A stretch of DNA of 64,000 nt from Polytrichum commune (GCA_950295325.1 OX485809.1:34286001-34350000), one strand, 5' to 3'. Shown: positions 1 through 10,760, counted from the stretch's first letter. Notes: generated from the letters alone by a model not told the origin. Numbers and translations: made by a program.

Positions 1-1
1 G

Positions 2-826
2 CACGACCTCGAAACCGCTCAAGACGCATCCTTCTCTTTGCCGGATCGTGTCACATTTGGCCTGACCCCGCAAGTCTCAAAAGCTCCATCTCCTCCTCTT
101 TCTGACCGAGTTACAATCGGCTCGCTCTTTCGACGCTCACCTCTGGCGCACTATAAATCTCACAGGAGAGCGAACCTATTTGAGCTTGGCCGCAAGAAGC
201 TGGACTCCATTGAGGAGATCTCTACTGAGTACAATTCAGAAACCCGCAATCCCCCCCTGCGAGCTTCGGAGGACACCCATCCCTCATCCCTCACACCTGC
301 TTCTTCCCCGGGGGACTCTCTTGTGAGGGAGCTACAAGATGAATCAAAACGAATAAACAAGAGAGACTGCAGAAAGAAATCTCAAAGGAGTATGCGTTCC
401 GTGGAGTACAGGACGGAAAGCGGAACCCTTCCTGAAGTACGCTCCAGCCAACATTCAGACTCTTCGACTGGGAAAGAAGACTTTTCTTCGAGGCCTGTTT
501 CTCTATCAGACAGGCTTTACCCTTTCATTCAGCGGTGGGACGCAGGTTCTCACTCCCTCCTAGTCGATGAGCTTCAAGATCTTGAAGCTGCTCAAGCTTG
601 CTCGTCTCCGCTTCCGGACCGTGTTACGCTCAAACCAACTCCTTCACTCAGGAGTTCGACTTGTGATCACTCTTGGCAGCACAATTACTTTCCCCAGCAG
701 GCGAACTCCTTTGAGTATTGTGCCCGGAGACTTGACACCTCGGAGGAGAAACCGAATGAATGTTTTAACGACGACATCGACTCCCTCCTGAAGGAAATTG
801 AGGTTGTCCGTTCTTCTTACGACTGA
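2..826 (+). CDS. 3' end of an unrecognised protein-coding frame with an internal repeat
   Basis: An open frame runs from the left edge of the window to a TGA at 824-826, so its 5' end (and any introns) lie outside. I do not recognise the family. The protein is rich in Ser, Arg, Glu and Pro with no membrane segment. It contains a diverged internal repeat: a block with DLETAQ, then LPDRVT, then LFELGRKKLDS near its start returns about 190 residues later as DLEAAQ, LPDRVT, SFEYCARRLDT. A third partial DRVT block lies between them. The C-terminus is acidic (FNDDIDSLLKEIE). Base composition is clearly more GC-rich than the DNA after 1.5 kb, which supports coding. It could be the last exon of a host gene or an open frame of a mobile element. 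No known domain is visible, so no function is assigned. Confidence 0.5.
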   Translation, partial: HDLETAQDASFSLPDRVTFGLTPQVSKAPSPPLSDRVTIGSLFRRSPLAHYKSHRRANLFELGRKKLDSIEEISTEYNSETRNPPLRASEDTHPSSLTPASSPGDSLVRELQDESKRINKRDCRKKSQRSMRSVEYRTESGTLPEVRSSQHSDSSTGKEDFSSRPVSLSDRLYPFIQRWDAGSHSLLVDELQDLEAAQACSSPLPDRVTLKPTPSLRSSTCDHSWQHNYFPQQANSFEYCARRLDTSEEKPNECFNDDIDSLLKEIEVVRSSYD

Positions 827-1390
827 AGTTCCTAGTTTTTTCTGCAGAGGAGCTGTGATTTCTCGTTAGGGCTTCCTCCTTCTTCCGGGGGTTTTCTTCT
901 CCGATTTGGTTTTCCACCCTCGCAAGATCTGGTGGGGTCTCTGAATCTCTCTCATCTGCTTGACCCCACTCCTTGTGCTATCATTACTTGGTGTCACCGT
1001 CAAGGTGCCCCGTCACCTTGGCGTCTCCTGTGATGATACCTTCCGTTGGTACCTCTGGCTTGGTTTCTGCATCGTCTTGGCTCCTGACTCGGCCTCGCTG
1101 CGGCCTGGCTTGGTCTGGCTCCTGGCCGTTTCTCATTCCTTGCCTCGGTCCGACGCCGGTCTCAATCCTGCTTCCGGCCCCACTCTCCTCAGCTCCCCGC
1201 TTGAAGGGCCTGGTCTCATGTGGCTGGGCTTCCATTTTGGGCTCCCCCGGGCTCGGCTTCGGCCCCGCCCGTTAGGTTTTCCTCCCCCGGCCGTCCTCTC
1301 CTTACTTTTAGGGTTAGTTCAGGCTTGTCACAGTTGGTGACCCGCAATTGGGCTCTGGCCCTTTCCCCCCTTTTGGGGTTTGTACTTTGT
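827..1390. other. GC-rich, pyrimidine-rich stretch, no supported gene
   Basis: This stretch is strongly C/T-rich on the plus strand, with many CTTGG, CCTGGC and CCCCGG runs. Several overlapping frames are open, but this follows from the composition (few A-rich stop codons) and none resembles a protein. It probably belongs to the same transcription unit or element as the preceding frame, for example as a 3' UTR. That is inference. Confidence 0.4.
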
Positions 1391-1392
1391 CT

Positions 1393-1472
1393 CCTCTTTT
1401 AACCTCGGTGAGGTCTTCACAGCAAGGCTCTTAACCTTGTGGTCCAGGGTTCGAGCCCCTGGGGTGGCGACA
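1393..1472 (+). repeat. tRNA-Lys(CUU)-like relic (SINE head or tRNA pseudogene)
   Basis: A perfect 5-bp anticodon stem (CAAGG, 1423-1427; CCTTG, 1435-1439) encloses the loop CTCTTAA, which carries anticodon CTT. It is followed by a perfect 5-bp T arm (CAGGG, TTCGAGC loop, CCCTG, 1445-1461). The order and sequence match plant tRNA-Lys(CUU). The 3' acceptor strand reads GGGTGGCG, close to the expected GGTGGGCG, but no 5' strand pairs with it and the D arm is disrupted. It is therefore not a functional tRNA gene. The intact B box could still act as a pol III promoter element, as in tRNA-derived SINEs. Confidence 0.55.
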
Positions 1473-1585
1473 CGTGTCCTTGCCAAATTTTAGTTCTTCA
1501 TTCTTTTCATGATTTTTTTGTACTTGAGGTACATAAGAATTAGTAAGCAACTGTTGTGATTAGTAAGCAATGTTGTGATTGCTGT

Positions 1586-1799
1586 CACTTACTAATGATA
1601 TTTCATCCAAAATCCAATCATCCATGACAATCCTTCATTACAAAAATGTTAGGGTGCATATCATACCAAACTAAAAATGGATGAACCAAAAGCGAGTTGG
1701 GATGACAATAAATGTACACTTATTCATAAGAAGGATCAGCAGAAAATTACCACAATGACATAAAATACCATATGACACTAATTACTATATTTAGTGTAG
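1586..1799 (+). mobile_element. MITE, family T (copy 1, 5' end decayed)
   Basis: This segment is homologous to 49768-50104 (same orientation) and to 63837-64000 (opposite orientation). They share a line of motifs: CATCCAA, AATCATCCATGACAAT, GTTAGGGTGCA, ATACCAAACT, GAGTTGGGATGACAAT and CATATGACACTAA. The right terminal repeat ends in ATTTAGTG followed by TA, which suggests a TA target site. The left terminal repeat is not recognisable. There is no coding capacity, so it is a non-autonomous DNA element. Confidence 0.6.
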
Positions 1800-1935
1800 T
1801 AGTCCAAGTCCAAGAGGACTCTAGAAAAGAAATAAGAGAACTAGGATTCAAGTCATAAGGTAACCAGCTTGATCTCATCACTAAGACCTCACGAAAGCAT
1901 GCCCAAGATAACCTGACCAACCAACAAGCAATTGG

Positions 1936-1992
1936 GGAGCAAAGGGTAGGGTTTAGGGTCAAGGTTAGGGTTTAGGGATTATGATTTAGGGT
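1936..1992 (+). repeat. degenerate interstitial telomere-like motifs
   Basis: Within 57 bases the plant-type motif (TT)TAGGG occurs about five times with irregular spacing, as in TAGGGTTTAGGG. The motifs are not head-to-tail in perfect register, so this is an interstitial remnant or chance enrichment and not a telomere. Confidence 0.4.
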
Positions 1993-2278
1993 GGTCGAGT
2001 TCACTCTAATTGAGGACAGTGCAACCTACACAATTCCTTCGAAAGTAGGACTGTAGAAGGCTTAAATGACAAGTAACATGCATACCGTGCAGCATTGTGT
2101 GTACATGGGATGGCATGTAAAACCCTACATTTGTCACATTGATCGAAACGTCATTCTTCATAAAGTATGTGAACGTTTCTTGGTATTGATCATGGTCATT
2201 TCTACAAGCTATCCTCCCATAATCCTGCAAATGTTGCTACATAGTGGTCTCAAGCTTTGGGAACTGGCCTAAACCCTC
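1993..2278. other. unassigned AT-rich DNA
   Basis: I see no gene, terminal repeat or tandem structure here. Confidence 0.3.
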
Positions 2279-2701
2279 ATGGTTAGAAACTTTGCCACTC
2301 CTACATATCCCAGTTCTATAGAGGGCCACTCCTCTAACAAATCTTTCATATTAAGTTTGTCAAATGTGAGAGGGGGCTTCTCACCAAACACATTGTTCCA
2401 TGTTGAGGTTGTGCCAAAAGACATGTTACGGAGGGATACTAGTGTAGAGGACTCTATATTTCAACTTTACATGTTACGGAGGGATATTGTAGAGGGCTCT
2501 ATATTTCAACTTTACATGTTACGGAGGGATATTGTAGAGGGCTCTATATTTCAACTTTACTTGTTATGGAGGGATACCATAGCGGGCTCTCTATTTCAAC
2601 TTTACCTCTTAAGGAGGGATACCGTTGAGGGCTCTCTATTTCAACTTTACATGTGCCGGAATGCAGTTTCCACGCGGGGATACAAGACTAGTGGGTCTTG
2701 A
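2279..2701 (+). other. open frame spanning an in-frame 45-bp minisatellite, gene status uncertain
   Basis: A 140-codon frame opens at an ATG and closes with TGA. Its centre (2423-2650) consists of five tandem units that translate as MLRRD-(x)-EGSIFQLY. One unit is 48 bp and four are 45 bp, so all are multiples of three. Units 2 and 3 are identical at DNA level; units 4 and 5 differ by several substitutions without breaking the frame. Nothing outside the repeat resembles a known protein, and no signal peptide or partner exon is evident. It may be a repeat that happens to be stop-free. It is listed because frame and unit length agree. Confidence 0.3.
2423..2660 (+). repeat. 45/48-bp tandem repeat, five units plus a remnant
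   Basis: Unit starts are at 2423, 2471, 2516, 2561 and 2606, and a partial sixth unit starts at 2651. Each unit contains GGAGGGATA and ends TTTCAACTTTAC. The first unit carries a 3-bp insertion. Identity is highest between units 2 and 3, suggesting recent slippage there. Confidence 0.85.
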
Positions 2702-4024
2702 GGAATGTGAACATGACACATGGCATCATTTGAGGAGAAAAACTAAGTTTTTTTGTTCGAATAGAGAACCCTCTACAGTAATATGCTACTTTGAACATGA
2801 CATTGATGCACAACGACCAAACAATTTCAGGGGTTGAAATCTAAATCACATAAATTTGAAGGGTTACATGTTTGTGATTAGTCTATACATTACATCTGGC
2901 ATTGAGGGCATGGGAAGGTTAATAACATCCATGTAACTTTCTTCACAAAAATTTAGGAGGATTTTTTTTTTTAAAAACCACTAAACATATACTGTGGATG
3001 GCCATCAAAAATAAAATAAAATAAAATAATTACTTCAAAAAGCACAATACACCTTATTTACCTGCAGAGTACAAGATTGCAAAATAAAATAAAATCTGAG
3101 TACATAAAGAGCTCCAATTAAAAAAAGAATTAAAAAAATCCAGGGATACCCCTCCAAAAAATTAAGAAGATTTAACAACAAAGTTCAGAGTGCTTGACAA
3201 ACTCCTAGCCGTGAAACTACTAGCTGGGGTTATGATTTTGCAATGAATCTTTGAACCTATGTTTAACATTCAATTGGAGAGTAGAGCATAAGCACAAGGA
3301 GGTTATAAACCGAACACAATCATTTGGGGACCATCTTATCTAGGCCCTCCAATCATGAAGATCGAGGACATAACTTAGATTAAGGGCAGAAGAAAGGTGA
3401 CAAGAGTTATTATGCTCCACAGAAGCCATCCCTTCCCAATCCCGCTAGCTATGTAGATGGTGTATAAGTTAAGCAGGTTGGCAAGCTCTGACACCATTAT
3501 CTCCCATAAAGGGAACAGATGCCAACAAGTGTGGAGATCCCTCATCCAACAAGTGCATCCCAAACTGCATTCCCTTTGTTTCATTTCATTCACTGTCTTC
3601 ATTGTCTTTCTCCACCTAAGGTAGAGGCTGCTTAAACCAACACTTTAAGCTATTGCACGTACATGTGGCTAAATGGTTGATATAAAAAAATTATATTTAT
3701 ATTAGCCTTTGTTCTAAACATAGGTATAAAGAAAGAAAAAATAGTTTTAGCCTCAATTAGATATTTCATGAATATTCAAAGTCAAAACCACTAGCTTCCT
3801 TAAACCAATATATAGGCCCCATGTATGACGACCTTGGATATGATGAGGACCCCCGCTCTCAAAGCCTAGAACCAACATAACATAGTTGGCTACTAGACCC
3901 AAACTACATCACAGCCCAAGTAGTAATGATACACAAAGTCACATGGCCACCTCCATGATCCCACCTAGTACGCTTGCAGAACCATCACCTTGCATCTTGG
4001 GAAATGGCCCCTTTGTGCTTTGTG
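2702..4024. other. unassigned AT-rich intergenic DNA
   Basis: No gene is recognisable. There is a short AAAAT microsatellite near 3007-3030. The scattered short open frames show no protein resemblance. Confidence 0.3.
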
Positions 4025-4034
4025 GACTTACCTC

Positions 4035-4303
4035 GGGTGGGTCTAAATACCCCCATCGAGCGTGGCTCAGAGGCCAGGTTCGGTGGGGTTCATTTTTCTT
4101 GGCCTCCCCGTTTTGGCCCCTTGGGGACTTTTTTGGTTTTTTTTTGCTAAATTTGGGTCCTGCGGCCCCAAATTACTCTAGGAAGCCCCTTATGAGATCA
4201 AGTAAGGCCCCACTCAATTAAAAAAATAGGGGGCAGGTTTTACCCCACCCCCTCCCGAACCTGGCCTCCGAGCCACGCTCGATGGGGGTATTTAGACAAA
4301 TCC
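4035..4303. mobile_element. MULE-type MITE with long TIRs and 10-bp target duplication
   Basis: Terminal inverted repeats of roughly 40-50 bp are visible. The left arm contains TCTAAATACCCCCATCGAG and the right arm is its complement, with one mismatch across about 40 bases at the core. The direct repeat GACTTACCTC flanks the element at 4025-4034 and 4304-4313. Long TIRs plus a 9-10 bp duplication are characteristic of Mutator-like elements. At 269 bp it has no transposase and is non-autonomous. The high TIR identity suggests a relatively recent insertion. Confidence 0.85.
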
Positions 4304-4313
4304 GACTTACCTC

Positions 4314-4715
4314 CTTGGCTTTATGAATAGAATGGCTAGAAAAGGCATTGACAAACCACCATGATCCCACCTTAAACCAACCTGAGATGGAGTGAAGCCT
4401 TTTACCTACCCTACATGGAGGTAGTGAAGGCTGCTATGAGGTGGCACCACTAATGGCACCTGAAACCGTCACTCCGTGTGCCAAGACACTCCTATATCAG
4501 GGAAACGGTTCACGGTAATAAAGTGTTGGCAATTGGGAGGCGTTTATAGGTGTTGGTTTTGGGTGGGATGTTGGTTTTAGCACCCTCTACCTTAGTTACT
4601 ACACAACCCCTACTCACTAGGTTCATCGGATCATTGGCAAGGTGAATCAACACATTCAAGACTAACAAGGTACATGGGTGTTATGTGGTTTGGTTTTGTT
4701 TTATATCTCCCCCAA
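4314..4715. other. unassigned intergenic DNA
   Basis: I see no gene or clear repeat in this stretch. Confidence 0.3.
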
Positions 4716-5036
4716 TATCTACTGATTAAGTTTACACTACAAGATTTGGTCTTGCATTAGTAAATCTACAATGAAGCATCAGCAAAACCCGGATTGAAAT
4801 GCAGACCTCCCATGACTTAGCTACGGTTTGTTGAAGTCCTCCCAATTGCGTTCACTATTGAATGTGGAATCGATGATAGTATTTAGAAACATAGTCCAAT
4901 CTCTTTTGAACATTTGTTCTTTTTTTGGAATGTCGTTTGTTCTTTGATCCTCACGTAACCACAGACCAATCAACTATAGACGTCCGATTAAGAAAAGTAA
5001 CTGAATAGCACCCTCATACTTTATGCTTTCATGAGT
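4716..5036 (+). repeat. dispersed repeat family R2, copy 1
   Basis: This copy shares a colinear series of motifs with 41005-41345 and, inverted, with about 6890-7190. The motifs are a GAAGCATCA block, a TCCAATCTCTTTT block, a GATCCTCAC block, ACCAATCAACT and AAGAAAAGTAAC. Copies are diverged and I could not identify clean termini or a target duplication. Confidence 0.6.
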
Positions 5037-6130
5037 AGGTGTGGCCACAATGTCCACATACAGTATCGTCCCAAGTATTCCATTGTCAAGAAGATGAATA
5101 AAATTATGCTAACTGCAGTCAAGGCCAAGCTCCATCAAGTAATGTCAAAACCATGCTTAGTAGACCTCACCTTGCTTCATCCAATTGCAGACTAACTTAC
5201 AAGGAGACAACAGTATGTTTGTGCGCCTTGTCGGATGAGGCACTATTTATATGGAGCCAATTAATATGCTTTCGCTACTCATACTATTGGCTGCAAACAT
5301 CCAAAACCGCTTGAAGATTCCACCTCACGACTCGGAACTCATGGGTCACCGAAGCTTTAAAGTATGGAAAAACTTGGTGATGAGGGAATCGTTGACTACT
5401 TGGACACATTGGATGAGCAACCACGTTACCATACTTATATACAACAAGTGGAATCCACACTTATACTGGGCCCGCCTGTCGAATATATAACACGATTATA
5501 CTATCATGTGGCACCGGCGCATTTACTAAAGTGCCTGCATGATGTCAAGGATGCCGCACATTACGAGACTCTTTGTTCACCCGAGCCTAGTATATATCAT
5601 CGTGATGGTGCAACACAGTCTCACATGGACCTTTGTGAATCCGTCGCCTTCTTGAACTGAGGAACCAATTGAACCCTTGTTCGTCTTGAGATCAACCACG
5701 TCCATAAGTCGTTTTGCAACTTGACATAAATTAATCAAAGGAACTTGCTTACTTAAGCCAGTTCCTGAGGCGCCCTCCAAATGTATGTGGTGAACACATA
5801 AAGAAATTTGATTATGGATCAAAGGGTCGAGCATTCCGACAAGTCCTCGCAAAAGTCTCAGAATCCAATGCTAGCAATGGAAGGGACTAGTGGAGAACGT
5901 TCTGAAGTCCATATTAGAACCTAAATCTCCTCACTTGATGGTTAATTAACGTCTAGTAATTAATAACAACCACAGTTACGTGGACTGAGAAAACGCAATG
6001 ATTTCGAGTTCAAATTCTTGTATAGTACAAATTCACTTTCAAGCATGAAGGATTGGTATAGCCTTGTGAAACCCTAATCGTAAGTCGATTTAATGACAGT
6101 GGATGGATCTAGGGTTTTGTATAGTTGTGT
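5037..6130. other. unassigned DNA with two overlapping open frames
   Basis: Frames of 98 codons on the plus strand (5364-5660) and 91 codons on the minus strand (5577-5852) are open. Neither resembles a family I know and neither has adjacent splice-linked coding sequence that I could establish. They are treated as chance frames or decayed mobile-element DNA. Confidence 0.3.
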
Positions 6131-6131
6131 A

Positions 6132-6262
6132 GTACATAATATTATCAAGCAGCAGTGTGTTCATTCATATGGGCCCTAAGAATATAACCATGAATGCCAC
6201 AACTAGTGGTTATATTCTCAACCCACATGAACGAACGCATACATCTTAATAATGTTATGTAC
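6132..6262. mobile_element. foldback MITE (about 131 bp)
   Basis: Two arms of about 57 bases are inverted copies of each other. Both begin GTACATAA, pass through a GTTCATTCATATGGG-like block and end GAATATAACCA. Only a short spacer separates them. There is no coding sequence, and a target duplication was not resolved. Confidence 0.65.
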
Positions 6263-6888
6263 CAAATTAAGGTTCCTTTGTGAGTTTTTGGTCATCTTAC
6301 CAAGAAAACTTTGAACCATTATAGTTTTGAATAACGCGTATTTTGGTGCACTAGAGCCACTTGTTAATTGTTATTGAGAATCATTTTACACTTTTTAAAT
6401 AAAATAATAGAATCCATGCTTGGCTCTTAAGGTAATGGATTTAGCATTATAAATAAGATAAGAATGCCTAGATCACTTACTTATCTTTATCGGACACCTA
6501 CATTTAAGTGGTGGATGATCACGTGCAAATCTAAGACAAGGACATATACAAGACATGTGTTTAGAAGACTTTGGAGTTTGTGTTCAAAATTTGTTTTCGA
6601 TTTTGGGCACAATAGTCATCATCATAATTAGAGAGGGGGGGGGTAACCTAACTTTCTTATGACTCACTGTTAGTGGACGTTAATAATTCACAATAACTCA
6701 ACATCAACTCCAAACCTTTTTGGGCGTGATTTTGGCTTCTTCAAATACATTTGCGGAGACACATAAATTTGAAACCTCACAAACGCGAATAGGAGCTAAA
6801 TAGTATAACATAGCAAAAAAAAAAATAGTAACCAAATAAGGCTCATCTAAGACACGCAGCTATTACTTGATTACTTCTCTCGATCGAA
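6263..6888. other. unassigned AT-rich DNA
   Basis: A G tract lies near 6636-6646 and an A tract near 6810-6822. No gene or further repeat was recognised. Confidence 0.3.
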
Positions 6889-6889
6889 C

Positions 6890-7190
6890 TCTTATATCCG
6901 ATCGGTGTGTAGTTCAGTGAGGATCAAAAAAACATACGCCATAAACACATAATATGTTCTTTAAGAGATTGGACTACGTCGTTGAATCTTATTCACCACT
7001 CCACACCTCAACAGTGCACACAATTGGGAAGACTTGTGTATTTCAATTGAGGAATCAATAAACATGCACTCCATATAACCATAAGTTAATCAGGGGAGGT
7101 TCAATTTTCAATCCAATTTTGACTGATGCTTCATCACAAACTTTCTAGTGCAACACAAGTTTTCAATTGTGTAATCTAAGTTAATCAGTA
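6890..7190 (-). repeat. dispersed repeat family R2, copy 2 (inverted)
   Basis: This is the reverse complement of the R2 block seen at 4716-5036 and 41005-41345. It includes the complement of GATCCTCAC, the AGAGATTGGACTA block and GATGCTTCATCA. It is strongly diverged. Confidence 0.5.
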
Positions 7191-7639
7191 GAAAGAAGTT
7201 GGAGAACATGAACAATGAACCAAATAACACTCATGTTGCCTTACGTTACCTTGGTTAGCTATAACAATAAAGGCGGTTGACAGGCAACTGGTACTAGACG
7301 ATCACAGCATGTAGCTGGGGCGTACATTTCAGGAGCCTGCAAGGCCTTGTAGGAGCATGTGGGCCAAAGCAGGGGTGGCACATGAAGACAGGCATGGCCC
7401 TTTCTTTATGGGCCCAACTTGATAAACTACTCTAGTTTCGTTTATCTCACCTCATCCCGGGCCAAATGATACCAACTTATAGACCGTACCACTAACGGCC
7501 CGGCCCAACCCCACCCAACCAATGGAGCCGCCTTACCAATCACGCTCCGCCACGTGGCTTGATTAGATGTGCAATTATTTTTCATCACTTTGAAGTTTCC
7601 GACGCGCGTAGGTAGACGCGTGTTAATTTAGATACATTT
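7191..7639. other. slightly GC-richer DNA with CCAAT and G-box-like motifs, no gene
   Basis: Between about 7440 and 7560 there is a GC-rich patch with CCAAT (near 7518) and CCACGTGGC (near 7549). These resemble promoter motifs, but no coding sequence follows on either strand, so no promoter is claimed. Confidence 0.25.
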
Positions 7640-7870
7640 TCTCCCCACAACCGCTTCATGTTTAAAGGATACGAAACGCACGGTTTAGTTACTTAGTGCA
7701 AGATGACTAGTGAACCCAAATGATCGCTCATGTAGCCGTTTGTCTCGTAATTTTGGGAGTTCGTATGCGTATCTTGTTCATTGTCAAAGTGAAACTTCTC
7801 CCACCCATTAAGTGGTCATACAGGTCCTTCTCAATCATGTTGACTACTGAATAGAGAATGGTGAACATGT
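7640..7870 (+). repeat. dispersed repeat family R3, copy 1
   Basis: This block is colinear with 22900-23170 and 54430-54720. Shared motifs are GGATACGAAA, AGTGAACCCAAAT or a variant, a TCATTGTCAAAGTGAA block, and TGTTGACTA followed by AGAATGG. Copies are old and diverged. Confidence 0.5.
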
Positions 7871-9235
7871 TTTCAGTATGTAGTTTTATTTTTTTATTTT
7901 TTTTAAACTCGTGTTTTCATGGAGGTCGTTCTTTAATTCATACCTAAGCACATACCATTCAAATACAGGTGTCTAGATTGCCACTATGTTTGGTTTAGAC
8001 GCATCTACCATACTTGAAGCAAATGGAAAGCAAACCCCTCCGCTTGTGAATGTTCATTTACTGTTATATTATTTCTATAACTTCATCCCTTTACTTCCAA
8101 GCAATTTTTGTTGGGCTTTCCGTAGATTGACTGAAAGCTTTGAATTTTTGGTCTTGAAAAATATTTCGACTTTCTATAAAGTTGTGAATGATTGTATTAA
8201 AACACATTCATGCCGTCAAAAATTTCAAAAACATACAACACTTTCATATATCTACTTTAAAGCAATTTGACCTTTCAAGTTCGTAAGGTAATGACGTATT
8301 ATAATTGAGTGTCACAGTATGTCCAAGTAATCACAAACTTTTATGCCTTCAAGTTGTGGAAGTTCTTCAGACACTTCGAATCACATGTTGGAATTATATA
8401 ACAAAACTTTCCACATCTTGTAAGCAATTTAACAAAGAGAGATAACTCACTCAATAATTGTTAGATGACAATTTTACTTTATTTTCAAAAATTCAAAATA
8501 TGGCATATTAGAGAAGTTTGTCCCCCATACATGGTCCACATGGTGTCCCATGTCACTCCATTAACTTCCCATCCATGACCTCATAGTCAAAATCCGGTTT
8601 AGAATGGCCTCTCTAGGCATTTAGGGGCTAAGGGGCTCAATGCACAACCTATATACATAATCGTCACAAGTCTCACCAAGTCTTCAAATCGCTTAATGTG
8701 TTATATTTACGGGTCTGACACACTATTTAGAATGAAATAATCTTTCGTCAAGAAAATTAAATAGTACTCATAAGAGACATCCATGACAAAAATTACTAAA
8801 TATGTACTTGCATGCAAGGGTGCCCAAGTTGTGTGTGTGATCTCAAACCAATAATAACATTAGGGTATTCAACCGATTTAAACAGTGCCCTTGAAGACTA
8901 AGTTGGTTTTGGGTAGGGTCAATTCTGTCATATTAGCTAAAAATTAAAGTATGCAACTCATATGCATGATTTTGTGCATGAGATGCCTAGATTGGGCCTC
9001 TCAAACATTTGGAGATTAAATAACGGATAACAAAAAGACACGTCTCACGATGATATTGGTCAACAATGTGCTCAAAATATATCACCATTCAAGGCTCAAA
9101 AGTAAATATGATCAGGGTTGCCTATCTGATCATTTGGAAAGAGAATTCAATATCATACTTTGTCAATTTCTTGTGCTTTTGCATGTCAAAGTTGATTTCC
9201 TAATTTGAAATCAAATTGATCTTTGTGACTTGCAT
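7871..9235. other. unassigned AT-rich DNA
   Basis: A 94-codon frame at 7986-8270 is open but does not resemble a protein. No terminal repeats were recognised. Confidence 0.3.
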
Positions 9236-9236
9236 G

Positions 9237-10156
9237 CGGGGGGGGGTGCACTTTTCATAACATGTATGAATACACGTGAGTGCACAAAAGGGGTATTCAT
9301 TTGAACTTTTCTATACTACCTTTACATATCCTACACAAATTATAACTCATAATTTATACATGTATGCATGACCTCTAGAAAATATACAACATTTGTACTT
9401 GCATGGTAGGGTCACTAGACTTTAGGGGATAAGTATTTAATGTTGGATGAAACTAGAATGAATCATTTTCTCACTTCCTTATCTCATCCATGTATTTATG
9501 GAGAGGCAATATTAGGGTTTTAGGTGGTTGATGCGAGTGGTTGTGGGTGGTTGATGCCTTTGTTAAATCATGGGCGACATCAAAATTGCGAAGGTGTTGA
9601 TTCCCATGTGTCTCACTAGTTTTCATATCATTAGTATACCTCCGATGTGTGCAACAATTTGAATCAAGCATTTAGGGGTGGCAATTGTTGCAAGTTCCAG
9701 GATCAAGCATGGAGATCAATTTAGGGTGGCATCAAAAGAGAACCAATAATAAGTGGACTAATGATCTTACATATCATCTGATGGTAGATTTAGAAGTAAA
9801 AATTGCATTACCTTCTATGATATATACTGTAAACTTAGATGCTCACGAGTTACATCCAGGGGATGAAAAAATGTTCAACAACTTTATTATTGAATGCTAG
9901 CTTTTACATTATAGACTTGATAGGGGTTCATTGTTATTCAAAAGTATATTATGTGTATACTTATGTTAATGACTATATATGAATGTTTTTTTTTTATAAT
10001 TTTTTTACGTATAGATATCGTTGCTTGTATCTTTATCATTGAAATTTTATGTGGATTGGTTGATTTACAAAACGAAAACTTGTATATAAGGTGTTTCTAG
10101 AGTATGCTACAAACACATGTCGTTCTTGATTTTTAATGAATGATTCAACACCCAGG
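9237..10156 (+). mobile_element. hAT-like element, copy A (right end degraded)
   Basis: The left terminus is a G tract followed by TGCACTTTTCAT and then ACACGTGAGTGCAC, matching the terminal repeat of copy B (10769-11484) read in the opposite orientation. The two elements are colinear inside, including a shared reading-frame fragment and a TATACTTATGTTAATGAC block. The right terminus near 10140-10156 is diverged and no target duplication could be assigned. Confidence 0.6.
9685..9900 (+). pseudogene. conserved peptide fragment inside element copy A
   Basis: The frame translates to a peptide with NKW, DLT, HLMVDLE, IAL and HELHPGDEK followed by FNNF. The same peptide in diverged form is encoded on the minus strand by copy B at 11012-11275. 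Similarity persists at protein level despite many nucleotide differences, which suggests past coding selection, for example on a transposase or a captured exon. I do not recognise the domain. No intact longer frame or catalytic motif is present. Confidence 0.4.
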
Positions 10157-10760
10157 GTGGTTTGCAAATGCTAACCTAAGTCCATGTGAGAGGATTCCCA
10201 ATTTGATCCAACAACTGGAATTGTCTATGGAGTTGGAAACTTGGGAAATACCACGTGGGTGTACAATGATAATGAGATTGGGGGTTACAAAGTCTACATG
10301 TGGAATAGGTATTGTTCCACGTAGTTTTGTAGAAGTAAATAGGGGTAGCACAAATTTTGAGGGAGAGATAAGTGTACCCAAAGGCCCCTTTTGGGCTTCA
10401 CCCAAGGGAAAGATATTTCAACATGATATACCTTAAAACCAAAAAGTCCATATTTGTTCATCCATGAAGCAATGCTTTGTCATCCCATATCACACATCAA
10501 TGAGTTTGTCAATGATAACCTATCTGTGAGTATAAATACAAAGGGTGCCTTATTTTTTTATACATATTGTTATAATGCTTTGGTGGGTTGCTCGTGTAGG
10601 TTACCCACTTTATTTGATGTTGGCAATTTAGCTCTAAAAGCCCAATGTTTTGCATGCCAATTATCTAAGCCACTCAGAAGATGGACTTGCAGCTTTTCTC
10701 TATGGGGATAACCACAAGAAAAGAAGTTCATTACAATTATACATTCAAAATATTAGAACT
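10157..10760. other. unassigned DNA with one open frame
   Basis: A 98-codon frame (10140-10436, +) overlaps an 86-codon frame on the other strand. Neither is recognisable. The stretch lies between the two copies of the hAT-like element. Confidence 0.3.

Noticed and set aside
960-1340. 126-codon Leu/Pro-rich frame
   Set aside because: The stretch is pyrimidine-rich, so stops are rare in several frames at once. The translation is low complexity.
1328-1350. Possible LTR end plus primer-binding site (CACAGTTGGTGACCC)
   Set aside because: No second LTR, polypurine tract or gag/pol frame is present, and the implied tRNA 3' end has no standard T loop.
1936-1992. Telomere or subtelomere
   Set aside because: The TTTAGGG-like motifs are few, irregular and followed by ordinary DNA.
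7440-7560. CCAAT and G-box cluster suggesting a promoter
   Set aside because: No downstream gene is recognisable. Short motifs alone are not sufficient.
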